Counted from the stretch's first letter, positions 26,208-33,482 are shown. The stretch is 39,301 nucleotides of DNA from Nitrososphaeraceae archaeon (GCA_009377575.1 WHTU01000027.1:1-39301); one strand, 5' to 3'. Notes: generated by a model from the sequence alone, not told the origin. Numbers and translations: made by a program.

Positions 26208-26302
26208 AGAAAGTATTGGTTGAAATAAAACTCTAATGCTGGAGCTTAATCTACTTCTCACGCATGACAAAGCTATCCTTCTATGTTCTAGAAGTTACTG
26301 GT

Positions 26303-26426
26303 TAGTAGCGGAATGCATGCAGCACAATAACAGTCGTAGGCTATCCAGCGTGTCGATCTGCTGATTTAGTCTTATCTAATGCATATGGATCATTACCTTT
26401 TATTCTGTGCACTCTTTAATGAAATT
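26303..26426 (-). pseudogene. Second, more decayed copy of the 25642 family
   Basis: Shares the ~65-bp block encoding GNDPYALDKTxS with 25642-25999 and continues, after indels, as DTLDSLRLLLCCMHS. Nucleotide identity between the copies is high over the core, then stops exactly at 26426, where the tRNA-like sequence begins. No start or stop context survives. Confidence 0.5.
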
Positions 26427-26498
26427 TGAGTAGAATTGGTATTGGGGTAAGGCCTACAGATCTGTAATCCTTCTCAGTGTTCGATTCCTGACTACTCA
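26427..26498 (+). tRNA. tRNA-like sequence, probably a pseudo-tRNA
   Basis: 72 nt bounded by perfectly complementary 7-nt arms (TGAGTAG and CTACTCA) in acceptor-stem position. Just before the 3' arm is a T-arm: TCAG-t-G TTCGATT CCTGA, a 5-bp stem and TTCGATT loop if one inserted T is removed. A GGTAAGG resembling a D-loop is present, but D and anticodon stems pair poorly (TACAGATCTGTA). No CCA is encoded. I read this as a decayed tRNA or tRNA-derived attachment site rather than a working tRNA. Confidence 0.35.
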
Positions 26499-26921
26499 CT
26501 CTCTTTATGCTAATTCACTTATTGCCAGGGCATGGTTTACTAGTTTGAGTAATCTGTATTATGCAAGATCTGTGATAGCAGCTTTCCCATCAGTCCCATA
26601 CGGGTCAGTTAGATTCTACAGACTAAGCTTTATTACATAATTTAATATTGCCAGGCTCTTTTAAATGAGTAATTAAATTAGTCGATTCGGACACAAGTCA
26701 CACTCATTATGTCCATATAATCGGACATAACCAACTGCTAAGAATTAAATCGTTTGGTCCTTCTTCTACAAGATATGGTATAATCCCAAATGGTAATAAA
26801 TGGATGTTCCAAGCCATCTATGGAATTAATGCCTTGGCAATAGCAACGGTACTCTCTCCCTCGCTGGAAAGTATTACAATATCTTTTATGATCTTTAGAT
26901 TATAGTGCACTGTGCTCCGTA
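26499..26921. other. Intergenic region with inverted repeat
   Basis: No gene seen on either strand. Contains the operator-like inverted repeat at 26707-26730. The last 30 bp before 26922 hold an AT-rich TTTAGATTATAG that may be the promoter of the zinc-ribbon gene. Confidence 0.3.
26707..26730. repeat. 8-bp perfect inverted repeat
   Basis: TTATGTCC and GGACATAA flank an 8-nt AT-rich spacer ATATAATC. The geometry fits a dimeric winged-helix operator overlapping a TATA-like core; equally it may be a hairpin. Another TCGGACA occurs just upstream at about 26687-26693. Confidence 0.45.
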
Positions 26922-27074
26922 ATGCCCTGTCGAAATACATGTACAAGAATAGGTTCAAGTTTTAGATATTATAACACAGGAATAAAGTATTGCAGAAGGT
27001 GTGAAATATACCTTTTTAATGATGGGTATATATGCCGTTGTTGTAAACGTCCTCTGCGAACTTCACCAAACTAG
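26922..27074 (+). CDS. Small zinc-ribbon protein, 50 aa
   Basis: MPCRNTCTRIGSSFRYYNTG then IKYCRRCEIYLFNDGYICRC and CKRPLRTSPN. The CRRC and CRCC knuckles 14 residues apart form a rubredoxin-like zinc ribbon, and RYYNTGIKYC...RPLRTSPN is a pattern I recall among very numerous small proteins of soil Nitrososphaeria. The extra CRNTC at the N-terminus may add a third metal pair. Complete from ATG to TAG, no frameshift. Likely nucleic-acid or protein binding; function unknown. Confidence 0.65.
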   Translation: MPCRNTCTRIGSSFRYYNTGIKYCRRCEIYLFNDGYICRCCKRPLRTSPN

Positions 27075-27180
27075 AGAAGAGGTAAGGAAAATGCACACCA
27101 ATCGATACCTAGAGATTTGATCAAATAAGAATCCTTTACCCCATGTCGTGTTCAATGATGATTTTGCGATTATCCCCTAG

Positions 27181-27381
27181 CTATCGTTCCCAGAACTCTA
27201 CTATCTTTACTTTCTTCTTCTTATGCCTGGTAGCTCCCCTATTACTATCTCCTATTTTATTGGTGGCTTCACTATGCATATGCAACCCCATTCGTGCTTT
27301 AGATATTTTTGCCTTATGTTCTGCTGTGAATACATAGCAGCATGCAATAGTTTGAGAGTTCCCTAATCCTGATATTATCAT
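27181..27381 (-). CDS. Stand-alone NUMOD3-motif small protein
   Basis: 66 aa. Residues ~20-52 (AEHKAKISKARMGLHMHSEA then TNKIGDSNRGATRHKKKK) match the NUMOD3 motif, a DNA-binding repeat normally attached to GIY-YIG or HNH homing endonucleases (HKxKISxAxxGxxHSEETxxKIxxxxxG). No nuclease domain is present here or beside it, so it is a relic or a small DNA-binding protein. Its first ~12 residues (MIISGLGNSQTI) resemble the start of the broken gene at 23936 because the upstream DNA is duplicated. It is divergent from copy B of the CxxC/HxH gene. Confidence 0.5.
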   Translation of the reverse strand: MIISGLGNSQTIACCYVFTAEHKAKISKARMGLHMHSEATNKIGDSNRGATRHKKKKVKIVEFWER

Positions 27382-27437
27382 AGTATTATCTCCAAACCAT
27401 TGATAAGTAATAATCGCTATAGCGTATCAGAAATAGC

Positions 27438-27620
27438 ATGGGTAAATTGAAATGCCTGTGGTGTTCTAAAGTGTTGGAAGGAGAATCTTTTATGGATCTA
27501 ATTGAAGCGTCTCGAAAAGAGGAAGGCGAGCAACATGTACACGGCTGGGAAAATATCACTTTAGAAAATGAAGAAGTAATTGCAACTGCTATATTGAAGA
27601 CTAAACTAACTGCGGTATAG
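27438..27620 (+). CDS. CxxC/HxH small protein, copy B
   Basis: 60 aa, about 75 percent identical by eye to copy A at 23994 over the first 41 residues: MGKLKCLWCSKVLEGESFMD, Cys6/Cys9, and HVHGWENIT with His33/His35. The C-termini diverge. The shared block extends about 60 bp upstream of the ATG (TGATATTATCATAGTATT and CATTGATAAGT are in both). Probably a zinc-stabilised mini-domain; function unknown. Confidence 0.7.
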   Translation: MGKLKCLWCSKVLEGESFMDLIEASRKEEGEQHVHGWENITLENEEVIATAILKTKLTAV

Positions 27621-27851
27621 TCTTACTTTATTTTATTATCAACTATTAGAATGTTCTTTCAATGATTTAGTTGTTTCCTTGTTTTTAAACCAATCTCAAT
27701 GCCTATTTAGAATATGCCTTGCAATTGAAACCAAAAAAGTAAGGTACCAATTTTAGGTACATTTCCTGAGCATGAACACTTACAGGTCCAAACGATGAAA
27801 TAGAAAAAAATAGGTTTAGTTGCATTCACTACTTGTGAATATGAATGCGAT

Positions 27852-27970
27852 TTATGGTGTCATTGCTGGAGGAGTTACCATTCCACTTCCAGCCATATCC
27901 GAACCAGTCATATTTCCTTCTGTATAATTTCCTCCATCTGTGGAGGCAGCTGCTTTATTAGAGAATAAAG
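27852..27970 (-). pseudogene. C-terminal remnant of a secreted protein
   Basis: Open frame without start: SNKAAASTDGGNYTEGNMTG then SDMAGSGMVTPPAMTP and TAA. The Met/Gly/Thr/Pro-rich tail resembles the low-complexity ends of thaumarchaeal exported proteins. Everything upstream is replaced by sequence of the CxxC/HxH family, so this is a 3' fragment at a recombination junction. Confidence 0.35.
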
Positions 27971-27984
27971 TGGTGTCAGTTTAG
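27943..27984 (+). pseudogene. CxxC/HxH module, copy C (3' end only)
   Basis: Thirteen codons, EAAALLENKVVSV plus TAG, correspond to the end of copy A (PVAVLENKLWSV). The similarity continues past the stop codon: TAGTCTTCCCTTAATTTATC here against TAGTCCTCCATTATTTTATT downstream of copy A. This is a third copy reduced to its 3' end. Confidence 0.5.
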
Positions 27985-28180
27985 TCTTCCCTTAATTTAT
28001 CTTGGTTATTATCATTCCATCTACTGCTTAGATTCCTCTTCAGAAACTCTACCGTCAATAAGATCTATGATGAATAACCACATAAGTAAATAATAGGCTC
28101 CCTCTCATGGTTACGACTCTTAAATTAGTCCCAAATCAATGAAAATGATATATAATAGTATCCCAGTTGTGATATAGAGT

Positions 28181-28390
28181 GTGAAGGGTTTAACTAATCT
28201 TTGGCGGCCAAAAATATTGATATCAGAAAGTGGGGAATATCTCTTTTATTCATGCTCCAATAACAGCAAAATATTATTTACTTTAATGGATAGAAGCGGC
28301 AATATAGTTAAGAGTGAGGAATTACCTTTGACTTTGGAATGCTTTCTTAAGGCAATGAAGAAGGTGGGATACAAAGCCATTTGGGATTGA
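28181..28390 (+). CDS. Hypothetical small protein, GTG start
   Basis: 69 aa starting at GTG, supported by a TATA-like GATATATAATAG 23-34 nt upstream. MKGLTNLWRPKILISESGEY, then LFYSCSNNSKILFTLMDRSG and ECFLKAMKKVGYKAIWD. Strand-strand-helix pattern, soluble, no metal motif. Not recognised. Confidence 0.5.
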   Translation: MKGLTNLWRPKILISESGEYLFYSCSNNSKILFTLMDRSGNIVKSEELPLTLECFLKAMKKVGYKAIWD

Positions 28391-28673
28391 ACTCCCACAT
28401 AAGTAAACAACCAGGAGAGGGGGCTGAAAGACGAAAACCTATGAACTGAGGAACATTTAACCCCTCTCCCTTACAGACTTATGTACAATCGTATTGTCGC
28501 AATGGTCCCAGCGTGGCAGCAAATAGGGCATAATGAGGCCATTGAGGCAGGTACCACACTATGCCCTATTGTGAAAGTTGGTTATTTTGCCTCATTGTGA
28601 AATGAGACTGTAGTATTATAGTAGTTCTGGATATTCTTAAGCATTCTACAAATGTTGTACATCACATTTTTCC
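28391..28673. other. Intergenic region with nested inverted repeats
   Basis: No coding frame seen. A structured block at 28522-28596 is described separately; the flanks are AT-rich and featureless. Confidence 0.3.
28522..28596. repeat. Nested inverted repeats, 11 and 8 bp
   Basis: AATAGGGCATA (28522-28532) pairs perfectly with TATGCCCTATT (28560-28570), and AATGAGGC (28532-28539) pairs with GCCTCATT (28589-28596). The arms compete, so two alternative hairpins are possible. The block has no coding frame and could be a structured RNA, a recombination site or a terminator pair. Confidence 0.5.
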
Positions 28674-28823
28674 TTATTCTTCATCCCTTTCGTTCTTAAC
28701 CCCTGAATCATTATCTTCCTCTGGTTCCGCTTCTTCCTGTATGTTATCCTCTCCTAGTGGTGGTATCTCTTCTTGTAGTATGTCCGCTACCATTTGCAGG
28801 TACTGAGTGGGATTTGGTCCCAT
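28674..28823 (-). CDS. Small acidic protein or 3' gene fragment
   Basis: 49 aa from ATG 28823: MGPNPTQYLQMVADILQEEI, PPLGEDNIQEEAEPEEDNDS, GVKNERDEE. The open frame extends upstream to ~28867 as KCTTWAAAATGATY, which reads naturally into MGPNPTQYL, so the gene may once have been longer at the 5' end. An amphipathic helix is followed by a very acidic tail. Family not recognised. Confidence 0.4.
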   Translation of the reverse strand: MGPNPTQYLQMVADILQEEIPPLGEDNIQEEAEPEEDNDSGVKNERDEE

Positions 28824-28898
28824 ATACGTAGCTCCTGTTGCCGCTGCCGCCCAAGTTGTACATTTAATACCTAATTAACACGGATTAATCAGCAGCGC

Positions 28899-29195
28899 AT
28901 GACAACACTGATGAATAAATTAAGAGAGGAAGAGGATAAACTAAATCTAGAGCTAGAAGAGTCACACGGAAATTATGAAATAATGAAGGCGGTATTTGAA
29001 AAGCGTATTGACCTTTTCAACCGCTTCCTTAAGGAGGAAAGTTTATCTGAGCTAGATAGACTTAGGCTGGAAAATAAACGTGAGTGGAATAAGTCACATT
29101 TACTATCATTAATAATAAACGAAGAAACGACTACTAAAATAAGAGACCTTCTGAAGCGGGTGTATCAGTTAGAAAAGGCTAATGGACTAGAATAG
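28899..29195 (+). CDS. Coiled-coil hypothetical protein
   Basis: 98 aa, almost wholly charged helix: MNKLREEEDKLNLELEESHG, then AVFEKRIDLFNRFLKEESLS and KIRDLLKRVYQLEKANGLE. Two predicted coiled-coil segments separated by a short break. No Cys, no signal. It is intact within the decayed island. Function unknown. Confidence 0.6.
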   Translation: MTTLMNKLREEEDKLNLELEESHGNYEIMKAVFEKRIDLFNRFLKEESLSELDRLRLENKREWNKSHLLSLIINEETTTKIRDLLKRVYQLEKANGLE

Positions 29196-29771
29196 TTAAT
29201 AATGGTACCGCATTGGTAACATTACTTCACGAATGACAGTCGTATATATCTTATGAGAGATTTGATTGTGTTAGAAATCTAGTCTAGGAAGTCCAAAATG
29301 GAAAAGGACTTTGTTACTCTTGAACTAGTAACAATTTGTAACATGTAACATTCTAATATAACTATGTTATATATCTAGCTATATGTCAACGTCAATACCA
29401 GAATCGGTAGAAAACTGAGTTGTCATACTTAGAAGATCTAAGTTAACAGAGCTACTTATCATTTACATATAGCAGATATACCTTCTTTCTACTGTTGATA
29501 TCATTAATTCTTCAATTCTTTTTGTCGTATCCTTCTCTTTGTTGTGAATTTTTTTAATAGTGGATCGTCTCCGCATGGTTTGATAGTATTATCTATAGTC
29601 TTCCTCGTCAGATAAATCTTACTTTTACACTTTCTAGCGTAACTAGCCTGTATATCTTAGTCCACTATTTGCTTCCCGGCGGTAAGCTGATGCTCTCGTA
29701 TGTAGTTATGATAAATCTGATATCCGGTTAGTATCGGAGTTGTCTTTAGATGTAAACCGAATATTTCTTAG
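29196..29771. other. Intergenic region, weak coding traces
   Basis: A perfect TGTTACT...AGTAACA inverted repeat (8-nt loop) and TGTAACATGTAACA direct repeat lie near 29311-29350. On minus, 29504-29656 is open without a start and reads QASYARKCKSKIYLTRKTID then NTIKPCGDDPLLKKFTTKRR; it may be a degenerate zinc-protein gene. Nothing firmer. Confidence 0.3.
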
Positions 29772-29897
29772 CTAAAAATCGAGTTCCCATGGATTAATGC
29801 AATAAAATTCTGCTTCATTGTGACTTGAAATTTGGTTGCATTTTGGACAATTCTCCGTTATATCTTCATGGGCCTCTTCAATGTCAGGACACGCCAA
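29772..29897 (-). CDS. Possible small zinc protein, TTG start
   Basis: 41 codons open from a TTG: LACPDIEEAHEDITENCPKC then NQISSHNEAEFYCINPWELD and F. CPKC plus upstream and downstream single Cys could make a zinc knuckle. There is no ATG, so it relies on a TTG start or is a gene remnant. Composition is protein-like. Confidence 0.35.
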   Translation of the reverse strand: MACPDIEEAHEDITENCPKCNQISSHNEAEFYCINPWELDF

Positions 29898-30388
29898 TCT
29901 CTTTCAATAGTGCAATAAGGAATCAGTTTAAGGTTAAGGCTACCAGTTTGTATTTAGTTATAGATTAAGCAGCTACGTTTCATATGTTGAATGTTTGCCA
30001 AATAACTCATTTATCATCTTTTGCTGTTGTATTATTAATGCCAGACACATCGATTCAAATGAAAAGTTCTTTTCCCTACTGTATTTCATAATTAAATCAG
30101 ACAGAACATGTAAACTAGATATTTATGTGAACCTTCTATTGTTACTGATAATTACATTAGTATGTATTTATTTGAAATATCTAGGTATCACATTAAGTAT
30201 AACTATGTGATAGAAGAAGGATCACCAGGCCTTTTTGAAGTATCGAAACTTGATACGTCATATTTGCCTTTAATTCATTTAATATGAGAAAGTCACATTT
30301 GACCGTACCAATATTATGAGATCAACTATAAGGCTGAAACTTTCCTTATACTATACAAAGGTCTATTTGTTCTAAACTTGATTGGTAG
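29898..30388. other. Intergenic region, AT-rich
   Basis: A 71-codon plus frame at 29995-30210 is rich in Ile, Leu, Phe and Cys, as expected from AT-rich noncoding DNA, and is not accepted as a gene. No remnant was recognised in the rest. Confidence 0.3.
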
Positions 30389-30600
30389 CTGTCTTTTTCA
30401 ACTTCAAGCTCTGTATCACGTAATAAATTAAAATGCATTAAACAAGAATTAATTAGTTTCGCACAAAAATATTCTAGAACTGCTGAAAAAGAAGGCTCTC
30501 CTCTTTTATACTGTTACTATCAAAGTGAAACTACAACAGTTAAAATTAGAGCCGAACAATCAGAGGCTCAAGCAGACAACTTTTCCATCCCCATCTCTAT
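30389..30600 (+). pseudogene. Coding-like remnant without a start
   Basis: Open frame from just after a TAG at 30386: RNKLKCIKQELISFAQKYSR then TAEKEGSPLLYCYYQSETTT and VKIRAEQSEAQADN. This part has real-protein character (helix, then a strand pair LLYCYYQSETTTVKIRA). Beyond about 30590 it overlaps the minus-strand gene and reads as antisense. No ATG, hence probably a 5'-truncated relic. Confidence 0.35.
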
Positions 30601-30867
30601 GAACTGTATCTCATTTTCAACAAGTGGAAACTCTATCCCATCTAGTCCTAGTCTCTTTTTAACAGTCTCTCCTGTTTCCTGTAAGTCCTTTTTGTATAAT
30701 TCTAGGGCGGTATATAGCAGATCTCTGTTACTTATTGGTGGATAGTTTTCTTCTCTCCATTCTTGTATTATACGACTAATTTCAGCCTCATACTTTATTA
30801 GATCTCGTCTTATGAAATGGTTTAACCTAATGATGTCGTTATTTGAATTGCTTTCACGAGTGAACAT
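30568..30867 (-). CDS. Hypothetical helical protein
   Basis: 99 aa, soluble. MFTRESNSNNDIIRLNHFIR, then AEISRIIQEWREENYPPISN, RDLLYTALELYKKDLQETGE and a C-terminal NEIQFIEMGMEKLSA. The ISNRDLLYTALELYKKDL helix resembles dimerisation helices of small DNA-binding or antitoxin-like proteins, but there is no toxin next to it. Its start lies within the 5' edge of the zinc-ribbon pseudogene on the other strand. Confidence 0.5.
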   Translation of the reverse strand: MFTRESNSNNDIIRLNHFIRRDLIKYEAEISRIIQEWREENYPPISNRDLLYTALELYKKDLQETGETVKKRLGLDGIEFPLVENEIQFIEMGMEKLSA

Positions 30868-31105
30868 CAGGCTCTCGAAACACTAGAAGAGGTTAGTCCA
30901 CAGGAGCAAAAAGAAGAGTTAGTGTTGTCTGAACTAGACACGGAAAATAGAATGTCCTAAATGTAATGAGATTATGGAGCTAGACTCCAAGTTCGATGAA
31001 TTAGTGTGCTCCTGTGAGAGATGTAGCTTCTTCTCTGCAAATTTGACTAGAGAGTCTGCTGTTCCTTTTTCGAAATTCAATGAGTTCGGTAGTAAAATAC
31101 GATAA
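30853..31105 (+). pseudogene. Zinc-ribbon paralog of 6638 gene, frameshifted
   Basis: First frame: SEHQALETLEEVSPQEQKEE then LVLSELDTEN, aligning with ESQTLEVLEETSLPPDQKED in the intact protein at 6638-6874. After a 1-base shift near 30945 the second frame gives KIECPKCNEIMELDSKFDEL, VCSCERCSFFSANL and a longer tail to TAA at 31105. CPKC and CERC match the intact CPRC and CENC. No start codon; the 5' edge overlaps a minus-strand gene. Confidence 0.65.
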
Positions 31106-31208
31106 GCAGGAACTTGATCTGATGAGTTTATTTACCATGCCATTTTTGATATATCACTCACATAAGAGATAATATATCTAACAGTATGACACAACTTCTT
31201 GATAAAAA

Positions 31209-31613
31209 ATGTTAGGAGAGCAAATTGAAGACCTAAAAGGCAAAATAATCGGTCAAAGAGTAGTTGATATCGAACCGCCTACGATAGAAACAAGTGTCTC
31301 AAGTAAAGGCAGTATTAGGGGAATAGAAGTGACAGAGATGCTCACCTTTGTGGGTACACCGACAACATCTGAAGGAGTACTTCATGGCAAAGGAGGTGGT
31401 ATAATAATGGCGGGCGGATCGGAAGTTGCAACCTTTACTGGCGAAGGGATAGGAAGATTTGGTTCAGCGGGAAGCAGTAGCTGGCGTGGTTCCGTTTTCT
31501 TTAACACGTCGTCAAAAGGCAAACTATCTTTTTTGAATAATCTGATTGGATCATTTGAAGGTGAATTTGATTCAGAGGGGAACTTTACCCATCGGTCGTG
31601 GGAATGGAAATAA
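31209..31613 (+). CDS. Beta-barrel-like conserved protein
   Basis: 134 aa. Starts MLGEQIEDLKGKIIGQRVVD, then alternating strands with GTPTTSEGVLHGKGGGIIMA, ATFTGEGIGRFGSAGSSSWR and GSVFFNTSS, ending EGEFDSEGNFTHRSWEWK. I recall this Gly-rich barrel pattern, with a terminal WEWK, in archaeal and bacterial proteins of unknown function. No signal peptide. An AATATATCT element at about 31171-31179 is the likely TATA box. Confidence 0.7.
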   Translation: MLGEQIEDLKGKIIGQRVVDIEPPTIETSVSSKGSIRGIEVTEMLTFVGTPTTSEGVLHGKGGGIIMAGGSEVATFTGEGIGRFGSAGSSSWRGSVFFNTSSKGKLSFLNNLIGSFEGEFDSEGNFTHRSWEWK

Positions 31614-31682
31614 ACAGATCCTAATTACCTGGGCATGGGACTGATCTAGTCTTATGGAACTAGAGTTTCCCCCAACCTTCAC

Positions 31683-33176
31683 TTAATTTGACCTTTCTAT
31701 AATCCTACCATTAGAAATGACTGCGTAAATCCGCTTAGTATTCTCTATAGCTTCAACAGGATTTGCGGACAGAATTAGGATATCTGCTTGTTTGCCAAGT
31801 TCAATAGTGCCTGTCTGATTTATCAAATCAAGAGCCTCTGCTCCATTCTTGGTAGCAATCTTCATAACATCCGACGTATTAATACCTGCCTCGACCAACA
31901 ATTCTAGCTCATGATGCAGACTTTCTCCTGGAACAAGTTCAAAGTTCGGTATATCTGTACCGGACAGAATTTTTACTCCGCTATCATGCATCATCTTTGT
32001 AAGTCGTAAGACCTTATTCCAACGCTGTTCATTTTGGGGATCCGCAAAACCTTGTCTAACAAAAATTGCTTCATATACGCTCAAAGTAGGATCCACTGGC
32101 ATCTGGTTCTGGACCAAGCTTTCTATCATATTTCTAATCTCAGAACTATTAAGGTCCACCAGATCAAGCCATAGCGAATGGTCAAATGGACCTCCACCAG
32201 TACGATTGAAGATTCTCTGCTTATCTTCTGGCAATAAAAAAGGGGATACGGGAACTCCATGTGTTAGAAAATCAATTCCAAGATTTGCAGCATCAGTCCA
32301 AGATGTAAGATAAAGATGTCCAATAACCTTTATTCCCTGACGTTGAGCTTCATCTATTGCTGCTTTTACTAAATCCGGTTTCAATCCAACGTATAGCTTG
32401 ATGTAATCTACGCCTGCTGCCGCCTGATGACGGACTTCCTCCCTGACCCCTTCCTCAGTAGTAAATTGTTTTTCTACAAATGGTACAGGAAATTCAGGAG
32501 TATTTAGAAGTCTACCAGCTGTAAAAACTTCAGGTCCACTTATAGTTCCATTAAGGACCTCTCCTCTTAGGCGCACTGTTTCATTAGTAGGGCCCCCAGG
32601 ATTTCTGACCGTCGTAACTCCGTAATCTAAAAGCATACCAAGCATATTTTTGGACATAGCCTGGTCATAAGAGTTCTTTCGTACTCCTGCTATATGAGCA
32701 TGCATATCGAAAAGTCCAGGCGTAGCATATTTTCCAGTTAGGTTAAGAACTCTTTCGTTTGATTGTGATCCATTGCTATCATTATTTAATGTTAAATTAT
32801 CACGAAAATTAGTCTGATTAGTGATTGCAACTATTCTTTTGCTATCGTCAATAACTATTACTGAATCAGCTTTTTGGGGGCCACCATTTCCATCGATTAA
32901 TGTAGCACCATCCAATACCAGTGTTTCATTTCCATTACCTGGATTCAGTGACGATAGAGACTTGTTGTCAAGGGCATTGAAATTCACGGCCCAGATATCA
33001 GCATCATTTGTTGTCTCTAACAACGAAAGTATGTAAAATGCAACTATGAAAATTGAAGGTACACCAATGAGAATTGTGTTCATAATCTTATTCTTCATAG
33101 TAAACTCTTCTGATTTATCAACTATTTCACAGATGATATGAGACAAAAATAAGGTGGCTGATAATGAAATTGACAT
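31683..33176 (-). CDS. Exported amidohydrolase, imidazolonepropionase-like
   Basis: Metal-dependent hydrolase of the amidohydrolase superfamily. Metal and catalytic residues, numbered from the 497 aa form, are His159/His161 (FDMHAHIAG), Lys260 (VDYIKLYVGL, normally carboxylated), His287 (VIGHLYL), His306 (DFLTHGVPV) and Asp408 (LSGTDIPNF). All are present. The N-terminus has a membrane segment; the internal ATG at codon 27 (MKNKIMNTILIGVPSIFIVA, position 33098) makes a more typical signal or anchor. Several NxS/T sequons suggest surface location. Substrate unknown; this subgroup includes prolidase- and imidazolonepropionase-like enzymes. Confidence 0.88.
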   Translation of the reverse strand: MSISLSATLFLSHIICEIVDKSEEFTMKNKIMNTILIGVPSIFIVAFYILSLLETTNDADIWAVNFNALDNKSLSSLNPGNGNETLVLDGATLIDGNGGPQKADSVIVIDDSKRIVAITNQTNFRDNLTLNNDSNGSQSNERVLNLTGKYATPGLFDMHAHIAGVRKNSYDQAMSKNMLGMLLDYGVTTVRNPGGPTNETVRLRGEVLNGTISGPEVFTAGRLLNTPEFPVPFVEKQFTTEEGVREEVRHQAAAGVDYIKLYVGLKPDLVKAAIDEAQRQGIKVIGHLYLTSWTDAANLGIDFLTHGVPVSPFLLPEDKQRIFNRTGGGPFDHSLWLDLVDLNSSEIRNMIESLVQNQMPVDPTLSVYEAIFVRQGFADPQNEQRWNKVLRLTKMMHDSGVKILSGTDIPNFELVPGESLHHELELLVEAGINTSDVMKIATKNGAEALDLINQTGTIELGKQADILILSANPVEAIENTKRIYAVISNGRIIERSN

Positions 33177-33253
33177 TCAATAAACTGGATAGCAGTAGCA
33201 GTCGTCGTCAATGAAGACCAGTACAATGTACCTGTGAATTGAGTCATTAAGCC

Positions 33254-33482
33254 TTACCAAAAATCCCATGTAAAGAACTTGGGAGTGATTTCAAACAAGG
33301 CCTCAATTCCATTCCCTGTATTAGCAATTAGCATAGTGGCTAATGGATGATCAAGTGTGCCTAGATATTTCTTATTTATTTTTTCTACGATCGACATGTA
33401 TTTACCTACTTTCAAGAAACCTATCAACTTTCTCTTCAGTCATTGAGTAGGTACTACCCACAGCTCCTGTAATCTTCATCAT
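33254..33482 (-). pseudogene. PPOX-fold flavin protein, internal deletion
   Basis: Only the two ends of a pyridoxamine-phosphate-oxidase-like gene survive. The N-terminal piece (33402-33482) reads MMKITGAVGSTYSMTEEKVD RFLESR and stops. The C-terminal piece (33254-33397) reads IVEKINKKYLGTLDHPLATM then LIANTGNGIEALFEITPKFF TWDFW, the usual end of these ~140 aa proteins. The central beta-barrel with the cofactor site is missing, so a deletion of about 60 codons has occurred. Confidence 0.6.

Larger units (their letters stand above)
27621..28180. other. Intergenic region with two gene ends
   Basis: Mostly empty; contains the opposing 3' remnants at 27852-27970 and 27943-27984. GATATATAATAG at about 28147-28158 is the likely TATA box for the GTG-initiated gene at 28181. 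Confidence 0.3.

Noticed and set aside
26707-26730. Insertion-sequence terminal repeat
   Set aside because: The arms are only 8 bp with an 8-nt spacer and no transposase frame; an operator or hairpin is the simpler reading.
27143-27337. 64 aa hydrophobic plus-strand frame
   Set aside because: Antisense shadow of the NUMOD3 ORF, whose minus-strand reading matches a known motif.
29995-30210. 71 aa plus-strand frame, Ile/Leu/Phe-rich
   Set aside because: Composition is what random AT-rich DNA yields, it has no promoter that I can see, and no family resemblance.
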